DNA from: Bacillus methanolicus MGA3
GTDB lineage: Bacteria > Bacillota > Bacilli > Bacillales > Cytobacillaceae
DNA length: 64,000 nucleotides
Reading direction: 5' to 3'
Assembly: GCF_000724485.1 (NCBI RefSeq)
Contig: NZ_CP007739.1
Location: 1,534,843-1,598,842 of the forward strand
Positions 27,357-35,164 of the stretch are shown here, piece after piece. Position numbers and translations under genes: made by a program. Position 1 is the first letter of the stretch. Each line of letters begins with the position of its first letter. A model generated the notes under the pieces. It ran no database searches and was not told where the DNA came from. It was given only the letters and a program-made list of their open reading frames with translations.

Positions 27357-28217
27357 ATGGCATTGGTTGAATCATTACAGAAGGCGATCGATTACATGGA
27401 AGATCATTTATTGGATAATATCACAATTGAAGATATAGCTAAACAACCCAATATATCTCCCTCTCACTTTCAGCGTATATTTATGATATTGACCGATATA
27501 TCTGTTGGAGAATATTTGCGTCGTCGCCGTTTAACATTAGCAGCTCAAGAATTGTCTAGTACAAATAGCAAAATAATCGACATTGCCTTTAAATATGGCT
27601 ACGATACACCGGAGTCTTTCTCAAAAGCTTTTCGTAAACAACATGGTGTTACTCCAAGTGAAGCAAGAAAAGGGATTGGAAAAATACAATCCTATAACCG
27701 ACTGACGATACAGGTAAATCTGAAAGGAGCAGAACCAATGAAATATCGAATTGTTGAAAGAGATGCTTTTCAAGTAGTAGGGGTTAAACGAGAATTTCCA
27801 TGTGGTGCAGAGGATGCAGGGATTCCAGGTATTCCGGAATTTTGGAGTGAAGCCAATGAAAATGGAACAGTTAATAAATTGATCCAATTAAACAGCGGAC
27901 AAATAAAAGGTCTATTAGGTCTTATTGAAAATTTTAATGAAGAGAAAAACACGGTTAACTACTGGATTGCTGCAGAACATAGTGGTGAAGTACCAGATGA
28001 ATTTTCGAGCTTAGAATTACCTGCATCCAAATGGGTCGTTTTTGAAGTGCGAGGACCTATACCTTCCGCTATGATAAATACTTGGAAGCAAATTTATTCA
28101 GAATGGTTCCCATCTAACAGATATGAACAAGCTGAAATAGCACCATTTGAAGCATATATAGATTCAGATCTGTATAGCCCAAATTCATATAATGAAATTT
28201 GGGTTGCAATTAAATAG
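27357..28217 (+). CDS. AraC-family regulator with GyrI-like effector domain
   Basis: 286 aa from ATG 27357, nine bases after AAGGAG; TTG 27348 abuts the SD. Residues 1-105 are two AraC helix-turn-helix motifs (ITIEDIAKQPNISPSHFQRI and IIDIAFKYGYDTPESFSKAF). From about 125 a SOGA/GyrI-like ligand-binding domain follows, ending SPNSYNEIWVAIK. This is the Rob/BltR-type layout with a C-terminal sensor. Target not evident; the neighbours face away. A terminator (28235-28265) follows. Confidence 0.85.
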   Translation: MALVESLQKAIDYMEDHLLDNITIEDIAKQPNISPSHFQRIFMILTDISVGEYLRRRRLTLAAQELSSTNSKIIDIAFKYGYDTPESFSKAFRKQHGVTPSEARKGIGKIQSYNRLTIQVNLKGAEPMKYRIVERDAFQVVGVKREFPCGAEDAGIPGIPEFWSEANENGTVNKLIQLNSGQIKGLLGLIENFNEEKNTVNYWIAAEHSGEVPDEFSSLELPASKWVVFEVRGPIPSAMINTWKQIYSEWFPSNRYEQAEIAPFEAYIDSDLYSPNSYNEIWVAIK

Positions 28218-28234
28218 CAATGAAGTACGGCTAA

Positions 28235-28266
28235 ACATTAAAGAGACTCCTTCTTGAGTCTCTTTT
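28235..28266 (+). terminator. intrinsic terminator after the AraC gene
   Basis: AAAGAGACTC, loop CTTCTT, GAGTCTCTTTT: a 10-bp stem with a short T tract, about 20 bases past the stop. Confidence 0.75.
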
Positions 28267-28353
28267 GCGGTTTGGAGTTCAGAAGCTCAGCCTTTTTTAA
28301 AAGCGTTAATACTGTGTTCATTTAGTTGTGTTTATTATTAAATTTTGAGCTTT

Positions 28354-28797
28354 TTACTTCAATCTCTTCAAAAATACATAACTCGTTTTAATATATTCCA
28401 TTTTTTCTTCATAAAAACGATGGGCATCTGTCCTTTGTAAGCCGGAAGATAAGGAAATAAGCTTATATCCATTTGCTTTTGCCCATTTATGGACATATGT
28501 AAGGAGTTTTTTGCCATAGTTTTTTGAACGGTAGTTTTGGTCAGTAACTAAATCACATACCCAAATGAAGCGGCCGTTGTACAACGTGATCATCGGCATA
28601 AACCCGGTAACAGCAACAATACGGCCATTGTCATATAAACCAAACATCTTATAGCAGTCTTTTTCTTGCGCTTCTCTGACTAATTCGACATATGTGCTTT
28701 CATCAAGATGGGGCCTTAACTGTTTCATGACTGGAAAAGCTTCTTTCCACTCAAACTCTTCTATTAATTCTTTAATTAACCACGGATACCTTATCAA
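28354..28797 (-). CDS. GNAT-family N-acetyltransferase, start region disrupted
   Basis: 147-aa frame. Acetyl-CoA site VCDLVTDQNYRSKNYGKKLL (about 81-100) has the R/K-x2-x-x-G pattern, and LQRTDAHRFYEEKM is the usual C-terminal part. Homologues I recall begin MIKEL..., which here is LIKEL at TTA with no NTG codon. The only NTG upstream is TTG 28797, without a clear SD. Immediately upstream lies a transposase head (28815-28903), so an insertion probably replaced the native start. Substrate unknown. Confidence 0.65.
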   Translation of the reverse strand: MIRYPWLIKELIEEFEWKEAFPVMKQLRPHLDESTYVELVREAQEKDCYKMFGLYDNGRIVAVTGFMPMITLYNGRFIWVCDLVTDQNYRSKNYGKKLLTYVHKWAKANGYKLISLSSGLQRTDAHRFYEEKMEYIKTSYVFLKRLK

Positions 28798-28814
28798 TCA
28801 AACGTCGATATCGA

Positions 28815-28903
28815 TGCGAATCAACCTCTTTATGCACAACACGTGCGAGATGATGTTCAGGGATGAGGATTTCTAAATCTAGTGGTAGAATAAGTTGGTC
28901 CAT
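28815..28903 (-). pseudogene. IS1182-type transposase N-terminal remnant
   Basis: ATG 28903 opens MDQLILPLDLEILIPEHHLA, RVVHKEVDS, then the sequence departs from the family and stops within 15 codons. The pattern (aliphatic start, IPexHLaRvv...vD) is the head of IS1182-family transposases. It abuts the acetyltransferase gene. Confidence 0.65.
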
Positions 28904-29029
28904 GTTATATAAATAAAGGAAATATGATCATGTTTAATGAGAGAATCGCTCCTTTGGTGGTTGTTGTTTGGCCACTTCAATTTTACCAAATGGTGCGATT
29001 CTCTTTTATATTTTTTTAAAATAAGAGGG

Positions 29030-29080
29030 GCGACCTCTTAAAGGAAATTTTTAGTTCTTTTTGGGTCAGCCCCTCTTCAA
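29030..29080 (-). terminator. terminator of the EamA gene
   Basis: On the minus strand GAGGGGCTGACCC with AAGAGGGGC-like partners folds into an imperfect GC-rich hairpin (AGAGGGGC/GCCCCTCT with a long loop) just past the stop. The T tract is weak, so the call is moderate. Confidence 0.45.
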
Positions 29081-29085
29081 CGTTT

Positions 29086-29982
29086 TTACAAAGATTTTTT
29101 ATTTTGTAAAGTTACTATTGCAACAGCTGCTATAATAAAAATACCACCAATAAAGAAATTAACGTCTAACTTTTCATTTAGCAAAAGCCATCCTAAGAAG
29201 GAACCTACAATTGGCTGGCAAAAGAAAAACAATGAGCCTATTCCAGCATCCATAAGCTCCATTCCTTTATTCCAAAGAAAAAATGCTCCAGCGGTTGAAA
29301 CGATCCCAAGATAAATAACTCCTAAAATGATTAAAATGTTTTGATAATAAACATCATTTGATTGGAGTTCCCATATCATTGCTGGCGTAGTAAAAACAAG
29401 TGCAAATAATACAGCGTAAGTAGTTATTGTTAGTGACGAAAAACGTTTTGAAGCAACTTTTACATAGACTGACAATAACGCCCAAGAAATTGCAGCTCCC
29501 ACTAATGTGATACTACCTAACAAGTGGGTTCCAACATTTGTATCCCATCCAATTACAATTAAAACTCCAAATGTTGCTAATAACACTGAAATAATCTTTC
29601 GAACAGTCAGCTTTTCCTTTAATACAAACTTTGCAAAGACTACAATAAAGGCTGGTGTTGCAGATGTAATTAACGCTCCAGTATGTGCATCAGATAATTT
29701 TGTACCAATGAATTGAAAAGCAATAGATACAAAATAACCTATAAAACCAATCCAGACTATTAGTAACCAGTCACGTTTCTTTATAGTTACACGATTTTTA
29801 TTTTTAATCTGAACGGTTTTTAATACAGCAAACAAAAAAACAAAAGCTATGACATAACGCAGCCATACTAACGTTAAAGGTGGAATAAAATCTAAAACAT
29901 ATTTGCTAACTACATACATACCGCCCCACATACTTGCGGCTAAAGATAAACATATTGCTCCAAGTAAATTTTGTTTCATCAT
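29086..29982 (-). CDS. EamA/DMT-family exporter, 10 TM
   Basis: 298 aa with ten predicted membrane helices in two EamA repeats (about 7-140 and 150-290); the second starts near LLGSITLVGAAISWALLSVY. Family members export amino acids, metabolites or drugs. ATG 29982 with SD GGAGG. A 17-codon leader peptide and alternative hairpins lie upstream (29995-30128). The expression may therefore respond to ribosome stalling, for example by an antibiotic. Substrate unknown. Confidence 0.85.
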   Translation of the reverse strand: MMKQNLLGAICLSLAASMWGGMYVVSKYVLDFIPPLTLVWLRYVIAFVFLFAVLKTVQIKNKNRVTIKKRDWLLIVWIGFIGYFVSIAFQFIGTKLSDAHTGALITSATPAFIVVFAKFVLKEKLTVRKIISVLLATFGVLIVIGWDTNVGTHLLGSITLVGAAISWALLSVYVKVASKRFSSLTITTYAVLFALVFTTPAMIWELQSNDVYYQNILIILGVIYLGIVSTAGAFFLWNKGMELMDAGIGSLFFFCQPIVGSFLGWLLLNEKLDVNFFIGGIFIIAAVAIVTLQNKKSL

Positions 29983-29994
29983 TATAATACCTCC

Positions 29995-30128
29995 GTCTAT
30001 GAAAAGGGAATTTTAAAAAAGAATTTCCCCTAAGACGAGGCATGACTTTTATGTTAACTATTCATCCCTCGACTTAGGAATGAATAGCTGGTTGGTCATT
30101 TTCAAAAATATCTAAATATAACCTCATG
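29995..30128 (-). promoter_or_regulatory. attenuator with 17-aa leader peptide upstream of the EamA gene
   Basis: ATG 30128 with a strong SD (GGGGAGGG) encodes MRLYLDIFENDQPAIHS and stops at 30075. The last codons (CTATTCATTCC) pair with GGGATGAATAG just after the stop, an 11-bp stem with one G-T pair. CCTAAGTCGAGG alternatively pairs with CCTCGTCTTAGG further down. GGGGAAATTC/AAAATTCCC then forms a terminator-like hairpin before TTTTC. Mutually exclusive stems plus an ORF are the marks of ribosome-mediated attenuation. Confidence 0.65.
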
Positions 30129-30235
30129 ATTTAACCCTCCCCACGAATTGTATTTTCTCAATTTTAACACATTTTCATTAAGGAAAAATTACTTAACTTA
30201 TCATTTTCTTATTCCACTATCCTCTCTGTTAGTCG

Positions 30236-30365
30236 ATTGAACTACTCACCGCTTAACACCCTGACGGGTTGTTTGAAGCGGGAGATTCCTACGAACACCG
30301 AAGTAACCTTCAGTTATCTTAGTAGGCTAGCCCCGTCGCACCGACGGTTAGAAGCCTTATAGCTT
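30236..30365. mobile_element. IS200/IS605-type end or TnpB-associated RNA relic
   Basis: The stretch contains CCTGACGGGTTGTTTGAAGCG, GGGAGATTCCTACGAACACC, TTAGTAGGCTAGCCCCG and GCACCGACGG, a structured GC-rich island in AT-rich DNA. It resembles the TnpB-proximal end (right end/omegaRNA) of IS605-family elements, by recollection of style, not alignment. No tnpA or tnpB lies nearby, so it is an orphan end or a MITE-like derivative. Confidence 0.4.
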
Positions 30366-30525
30366 CATTTTTAAGAATTAAGCAAAAGAGTGATTAAAAG
30401 TTGGTGATTTTCAAGTATTGTACTATGATAAATTTAATTCCATTATTTAAGTTGGAAATGGCATGGGACTGTGACCCCTTACTCATACACAAACTAGAAA
30501 ACATTTTAGCTAAGGAGTGGTGAAA

Positions 30526-31728
30526 ATGGCACGTGTTTTATTTATTAATGCCGGATCAGAAGGACATATCAATCCAACTATTGGAGTTGTGCAAGAGCTT
30601 ATTTCGCGCGGCGAAGAGGTTGTGTACTTTACGATAGAAGCTTTTCGAGAGCGAATTGAGAAGACGGGAGCTACTGTACGAACATTGGACGGTCAAAAAT
30701 TTATAAAAGCCTTTATCTCGGGTGGAAGAAATTATTTACTTGAAAGAATCAACGGTCTGTTGCGTACGGCAGATATTGTGATACCTAGTGTTCTGGAGCA
30801 AATCGAAGGAGAACATTTTGATTACATCATCCATGATTCCATGTTTGGTTGTGGACGTTTACTTGCCCAAATCCTTAAGCTTCCGGCAATCAATTCTTGT
30901 ACTTCCTTTGCGCAGACTAAGGAATCATTCGATAAAATGTTGGAACAGCTTTCTAAAAACATTCCTACAGAAGTGGTTAAAGAAATAAACGATGAATATC
31001 AAAACTTGACGGCAATGGTGAAGGAAAAATATAATGTGGAGATCCATTCCCCTTATGAAGTTTTTTGTAATCCTGCACCGCTTACCATCGTTTATACAAC
31101 TAGAGAGTTTCAACCATTTGGAGAAGCGTTCGACCAAACTTACAAATTTGTAGGTCCATCCATCTCTTCACGAATATCACAAGAAAACTTCGACCTTACT
31201 GAAATCAAGGGGAAAAGCCCAATTTACATTTCACTGGGTACTGTCTTTAACCAAGCCATTGATTTTTATAAGCTTTGTTTTAAGGCATTTGAGAACACTG
31301 ATCATACCGTTGTCATGTCGATTGGGGAAAAAGTTCAAATATCTGATTTAGGGGAGATCCCTAAAAACTTCATTGTAAAAAATTATGTTCCACAAATTGA
31401 GGTGCTGAAATACAGTAAATTATTTATTACACATGGTGGAATGAACAGTACCAATGAAGGTCTCTATTACGGGGTTCCGCTCATTGTAATACCACAAAGC
31501 GCGGATCAGCCGATCATTGCCAGGCAAGTTGCCAATAACGGTGCTGGTATTAAATTACAAATGCAAGGCTTGACTGCAAATCAACTACGTGAAGCCGCAG
31601 ATCATGTGTTAAACACCCCATCTTTCCATAAAGCTGTTTCAAATATAAAAGAATCCTTTCAAAAATCGGGTGGATATCACCAAGCTGTTGATGAGATTTT
31701 TGAATTTAAAAGTACATATAATATCTAA
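30526..31728 (+). CDS. macrolide-type (GT1) glycosyltransferase
   Basis: 400 aa from ATG 30526 (SD AAGGAG, 8 bases). GT-B fold: N-terminal acceptor domain starts RVLFINAGSEGHINPTIG, and the C-terminal nucleotide-sugar domain has HGGMNSTNEGLYYGVPLIV and PQSADQ, the UDP-glucose motif. Similar in length and motifs to Bacillus YjiC/YdhE/YojK enzymes, which glucosylate macrolides and flavonoids. Cytosolic. It stands alone, 400 bases from a leader-peptide-controlled exporter, and a linked detoxification role is possible. Confidence 0.85.
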   Translation: MARVLFINAGSEGHINPTIGVVQELISRGEEVVYFTIEAFRERIEKTGATVRTLDGQKFIKAFISGGRNYLLERINGLLRTADIVIPSVLEQIEGEHFDYIIHDSMFGCGRLLAQILKLPAINSCTSFAQTKESFDKMLEQLSKNIPTEVVKEINDEYQNLTAMVKEKYNVEIHSPYEVFCNPAPLTIVYTTREFQPFGEAFDQTYKFVGPSISSRISQENFDLTEIKGKSPIYISLGTVFNQAIDFYKLCFKAFENTDHTVVMSIGEKVQISDLGEIPKNFIVKNYVPQIEVLKYSKLFITHGGMNSTNEGLYYGVPLIVIPQSADQPIIARQVANNGAGIKLQMQGLTANQLREAADHVLNTPSFHKAVSNIKESFQKSGGYHQAVDEIFEFKSTYNI

Positions 31729-31741
31729 ATATAAAAATATC

Positions 31742-31772
31742 TCAGCTGCCATTATTGGTGGCTTTTTCTTAG
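31742..31772 (+). terminator. weak terminator after the glycosyltransferase
   Basis: GCTGCCA, loop TTAT, TGGTGGC and TTTTTC form a short stem with a mismatch. The remaining 31773-32157 is AT-rich, with a GATTAAAGGGCGCGATAAC stretch common in Bacillus intergenic DNA and nothing else identified. Confidence 0.5.
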
Positions 31773-32157
31773 TGGTTACGGCAATTCCTTTTTTAATTTA
31801 GAAATGGAATAGGAACTATTATAAAAGCTATATTGTGAAGTTATACATTTAAAGTTTTTTCCATAATAATAGCTAAAATAATTAGTGGTTTATTCGATTA
31901 AAGGGCGCGATAACTGAACAATGAGCAGTGGGTTTTATTCGGTAAATTTTACTATAAAATTTCAATGTTCTTCCTGCCCTGTTTAATAAAAAAGAGCCAC
32001 AATCAAGGATATGTAGCCTTTGGAGGAATGAGGTGAATATAAAAAAGCATCCAAATTGATGGATGCTCAAAGTATTTATCCCCCCAACAAATAATTATAT
32101 CAAACTTGTACGAGCTTCCAGCAGTGCTGTCGGTTTCTTACATTCATTGACCCTTTA

Positions 32158-32184
32158 AATAAAAAAAGAAGCCAATACTGGCTC
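32158..32184 (-). terminator. terminator after the 2TM gene
   Basis: Minus strand GAGCCA, loop GTAT, TGGCTTC followed by TTTTTTT, about 40 bases beyond the stop at 32222. Confidence 0.65.
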
Positions 32185-32221
32185 CTGAACTTTTGCTCGT
32201 AGATGGTCTTTTATCAACTTT

Positions 32222-32497
32222 CTACTTGTCTTTTTCCATATATTCTTTTATTTTTCTTTCTTCCCATTCTGATCCGAATTTACCAAATGCAAACGTTGAT
32301 ACTCCGTGTACTATCACTCCAATTCCCCAGCCTGCAAGCGGGTATAGGAACCACCAATTACCCGCATCTGAAATTAGGTTAATAACAAAAAGCATAGCAT
32401 TGACTAAAATATAAACAATTAAATGAATATAAAATGCTTTTAGATTTTCCACTCTTTTTTTCGCTCTTAAATATTTTTCATCTTTTTCGATTTTCAA
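32222..32497 (-). CDS. 2TM-domain small membrane protein
   Basis: About 90 aa. Two hydrophobic helices (FYIHLIVYILVNAMLFVINL and WFLYPLAGWGIGVIVHGVST) followed by WEERKIKEYMEKDK, the 2TM-domain pattern also fused to some sensor kinases. The frame extends to 32560, but GGGAGG sits just before codon 22. TTG 32497 is only 2 bases from that SD, whereas ATC 32491 has an 8-base spacer and gives IEKDEKYLRAKKR, matching the usual family start. The start is therefore uncertain (TTG or ATC). Confidence 0.7.
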   Translation of the reverse strand: MKIEKDEKYLRAKKRVENLKAFYIHLIVYILVNAMLFVINLISDAGNWWFLYPLAGWGIGVIVHGVSTFAFGKFGSEWEERKIKEYMEKDK

Positions 32498-32786
32498 CAC
32501 CTCCCATAATCGCAAACAATTTACATTGAATACTCTATATTTCAGAAATACCCCCTTCACACAATTTATGCTGTTTTTACGCTTAAGGTAATGTGGCAGT
32601 TTGCACTCATTAATTAGTTATGCGTAATTGAACATCGTTATTATTTTTTTTGACGACAAGAATTCCCCCACTTCAAATTTCTAATTAAGTGGGGGATGAT
32701 TGGCGCTTATAGGAGCTTTTTCGTTTTTGATACCTGATATTGAATTTAAGATCCCGTTTGTTGAAAATGTTTGTGGCTCCATCAGA

Positions 32787-33296
32787 TTAAAATGTGGTTT
32801 TATAATAGAAAATAGTTGCATCTAATTTACCAGTTGCAGATTTCGCATAGTAAGGAATCCGTCCAGCTTTAATAAAACCTATTGAAGTATAAAGGTGATT
32901 CGAAGGGTCTCCTTCTCTTGTATCGAGAACTAATAACGACCTTCCCTCTTGTTTTGCTCTTTCTTCAGCCTTTTGCATTAGTAATCGGCCGATGCCATTG
33001 CGGCGATAATCAGTGTGTGTCATCAATTTTGCGATTTCCGCTCTATGATCACCGTTCTGCTTAGTACATAAATGCAACTGTACACTTCCAACTATCTGTT
33101 TGTTTATTTTAGCGACAAATAGAATCACATCGGGGTTTAATATGTTTTCCCAGTATCTTTTCGCCTCAGAAAGTTTCAATGGTGGTAAAAAGCCAATCGA
33201 TGCACCATCTTCTACTACTTGTATCAGAAGTTCTGAAAGCTCATCAATATGTTCTCCTATTGATTCTAATTGTTCGATTTTGATTTCACTAACCAA
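32787..33296 (-). CDS. GNAT-family N-acetyltransferase
   Basis: About 169 aa. Acetyl-CoA motif AEIAKLMTHTDYRRNGIGRL near 85-105 with R/Q-x2-G-x-G/A (RRNGIG), then LVLDTREGDPSNHLYTSIGF and a C-terminal AKSATGKLDATIFYYK. I place the start at TTG 33296, eight bases after GAGG; GTG 33305 would overlap the SD. The LDTREGD pattern is typical of amino-acid or antibiotic N-acetyltransferases (phosphinothricin/streptothricin-like), but the substrate is not shown. Confidence 0.75.
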   Translation of the reverse strand: MVSEIKIEQLESIGEHIDELSELLIQVVEDGASIGFLPPLKLSEAKRYWENILNPDVILFVAKINKQIVGSVQLHLCTKQNGDHRAEIAKLMTHTDYRRNGIGRLLMQKAEERAKQEGRSLLVLDTREGDPSNHLYTSIGFIKAGRIPYYAKSATGKLDATIFYYKTTF

Positions 33297-33535
33297 CACA
33301 ATCACCTCAATTTCGTATGCTATCCTCCCCTATATAACACGAAGAACTGTTTTTTCACAACAGACATGTTAGATTTTATCAAGCACCTTGTTGAATATTA
33401 TTGCCTGTTAGGTTCATAGAAAACCTCTACAAAGCAGCCAGTTCTTTAAATACCTAACTCGTTCATATTATTAGGACAGTCAGTTATTTCTGGTTAACCA
33501 TTTTTTTTACATTCTTCCTTCATCCTTCAAAAAAT

Positions 33536-33632
33536 TTCTAATTTCACTTACCCTAGGTATATGATAAACAGGCATTGTGAATTCAAAATGAATGGAACGA
33601 ACAATTGAAAAAACCGCCTGAAGGCGGCAATC
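33536..33632 (-). repeat. relic copy of promoter/RBS unit; terminator of the DJ-1-like gene
   Basis: Contains terminator CCGCC-TTCA-GGCGG-TTTTTT (33608-33627), then an 11-bp-spaced direct repeat (33576-33593), a -10-like region and AAGGATGAAGGAAG before ATG TAA. The order equals the functional unit at 35028-35134 in front of the DJ-1-like gene. It now leads to no gene, so it flanks that gene as a degenerate direct repeat. Confidence 0.65.
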
Positions 33633-33633
33633 A

Positions 33634-35007
33634 TCATATGGCTTGTTTATGCGATTCGGAAGTTGTCTTTCTTATGATGAATCGTCTGTCGATATAGAAA
33701 GCTGCAAACAATGCCAGTAAACCAATCAGCAGCGGAATTCCGAAAGCTTCAAGGGAAAACGGGCTGCCTTTAAGGGTTACATGGTTGGCACGGTATTCTA
33801 GTCGTTTTGCTCCATATTTAGCAGTTAGAATGTCCTCTTGTTTGGCTAAATCTTCAAGCGGCGCTTCGAATACAAATCTATCTGGCGAATCACTGTGCAA
33901 GAACAGGAGCTCCTTCGCCTTGCCCTGCTCGTTCCATTGTTTTATGTCCTCCGCAGCTAAAGTTTTTGCCTGCGTTCCCGGAACGATCATTTTATCCACC
34001 TTCGGAGTTTTCGACATTTGATATCTGGCGATTAGGTTAAGGTGATGTTTTGTAACAATAGGCTGTTTCGAGCTTGAAATAGTAAAGACCTTTGTTGTTC
34101 CGGAAGCAGAATACGTATCAAAAATCGAAGCCAATGCCCCTTCCTCCATACCGTTATACAGCAAAACACCTGTCTTTTTCTTTTTCCATTGAAATGCTAA
34201 ATTTGCAATATAAACTGCTTCGCTCCGATCGATATAATAAGGGTCGATCTTTGGATTTTTAACGAAGTGGTAGGAAGGATAATGCATTTCTTTTGCAATT
34301 TTTTCTGCCATAGGTTCGCCTAATTTTTGTGAGATCACATAGAGGACGGCATCGATTCCTGATGTTAGTCCAGCCGAAGCCACGATGTTACCGTCATGTA
34401 CATACCGAAGATCCCTTTTCCAGTGAGTGTCAAGATATTTCTTTTTCGTTTTATCGAAATACTGCCAGTGTATGGTTGCAGATTTCCCTTTCAATAAACC
34501 GGTGTCGGCAAGATTCGCTGCCCCGCCACAAATACTTAACAAAGTGGCATCTTTATGTTTTTGTATCCATTCCCGAACAGGTTGATATTTCTTTTTGTCA
34601 ACCATAGGCATGTAAGGGATCACGATAATGTCGGGACTTTTTCCTAATAAACGATCCATTTCTTTAAAGGAGTAGTGCGGTAATAAATCGAGACCTCCTG
34701 TTATTGACTTCACCTTATTGTCCGGAGCAACAGCAAATACATTAAACTCACCTGTCATAGCGAACATTTCGTACGGAACCATAAAATCGAATACTTCCGT
34801 GGTTGGATTCGATAACAGGACTGCCACAGTTGGTTTATTCGGGTTATAATCAGGTCTTTTCACTTTTTGTAAATAAGGAACGGGCTGATTGCGAACGGAG
34901 AACCAATAATCCCTCTGAGAACGGCTAAATCCGATTAATCCGATGCCCCCCAAAAATATAACGAAAATACCTACATAAACAACGACACGCAACATTAACC
35001 TCTTCAT
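33634..35007 (-). CDS. DJ-1/PfpI-like membrane-anchored protein
   Basis: 457 aa. Residues 7-27 form an N-terminal membrane helix and about 418-440 a C-terminal one, with most of the protein between them outside the membrane. About 58-240 is a DJ-1/PfpI class I amidotransferase-like domain: VAVLLSNPTTEVFDFMVPYE, SICGGAANLADTGLLKGK (nucleophile elbow Cys), ATIHW. A second, weaker alpha/beta domain follows (TGVLLYNGMEEGALASIFD). Its promoter shares an 11-bp-spaced repeat with the adjacent response-regulator promoter, so it is probably that system's target. Function unknown; the DJ-1 class is a structural call. Confidence 0.7.
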   Translation of the reverse strand: MKRLMLRVVVYVGIFVIFLGGIGLIGFSRSQRDYWFSVRNQPVPYLQKVKRPDYNPNKPTVAVLLSNPTTEVFDFMVPYEMFAMTGEFNVFAVAPDNKVKSITGGLDLLPHYSFKEMDRLLGKSPDIIVIPYMPMVDKKKYQPVREWIQKHKDATLLSICGGAANLADTGLLKGKSATIHWQYFDKTKKKYLDTHWKRDLRYVHDGNIVASAGLTSGIDAVLYVISQKLGEPMAEKIAKEMHYPSYHFVKNPKIDPYYIDRSEAVYIANLAFQWKKKKTGVLLYNGMEEGALASIFDTYSASGTTKVFTISSSKQPIVTKHHLNLIARYQMSKTPKVDKMIVPGTQAKTLAAEDIKQWNEQGKAKELLFLHSDSPDRFVFEAPLEDLAKQEDILTAKYGAKRLEYRANHVTLKGSPFSLEAFGIPLLIGLLALFAAFYIDRRFIIRKTTSESHKQAI

Positions 35008-35053
35008 TCTTCTTTCCTCCTGTAAAATGTTTAATTTTACTTACCCCAGGTAC

Positions 35054-35086
35054 ACTATAAACCTGTTTTATGAACTCAATATGAAC
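35054..35086 (-). promoter_or_regulatory. response-regulator box and promoter of the DJ-1-like gene
   Basis: On the plus strand TATGAAC at 35069-35075 and 35080-35086 repeats at exactly 11 bp, the spacing of OmpR/PhoB-type sites. It covers the -35 position of a promoter whose -10 is TATAGT (35054-35059). SD AGGAGG of the gene follows. The same arrangement occurs at 37316-37333. Confidence 0.7.
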
Positions 35087-35100
35087 GGAACAAATAATTG

Positions 35101-35129
35101 AAAAAAAATAAAAAAACCGCCTAGTGGCG
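35101..35129 (-). terminator. terminator of the two-component operon
   Basis: CCGCC (35116-35120), TAGT loop, GGCGG (35125-35129) and a long T-rich tract on the minus strand. It lies 35 bases past the kinase stop. Confidence 0.85.
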
Positions 35130-35164
35130 GAATTTAGATAGATTCTTTATTTTGCATGCTTCCA

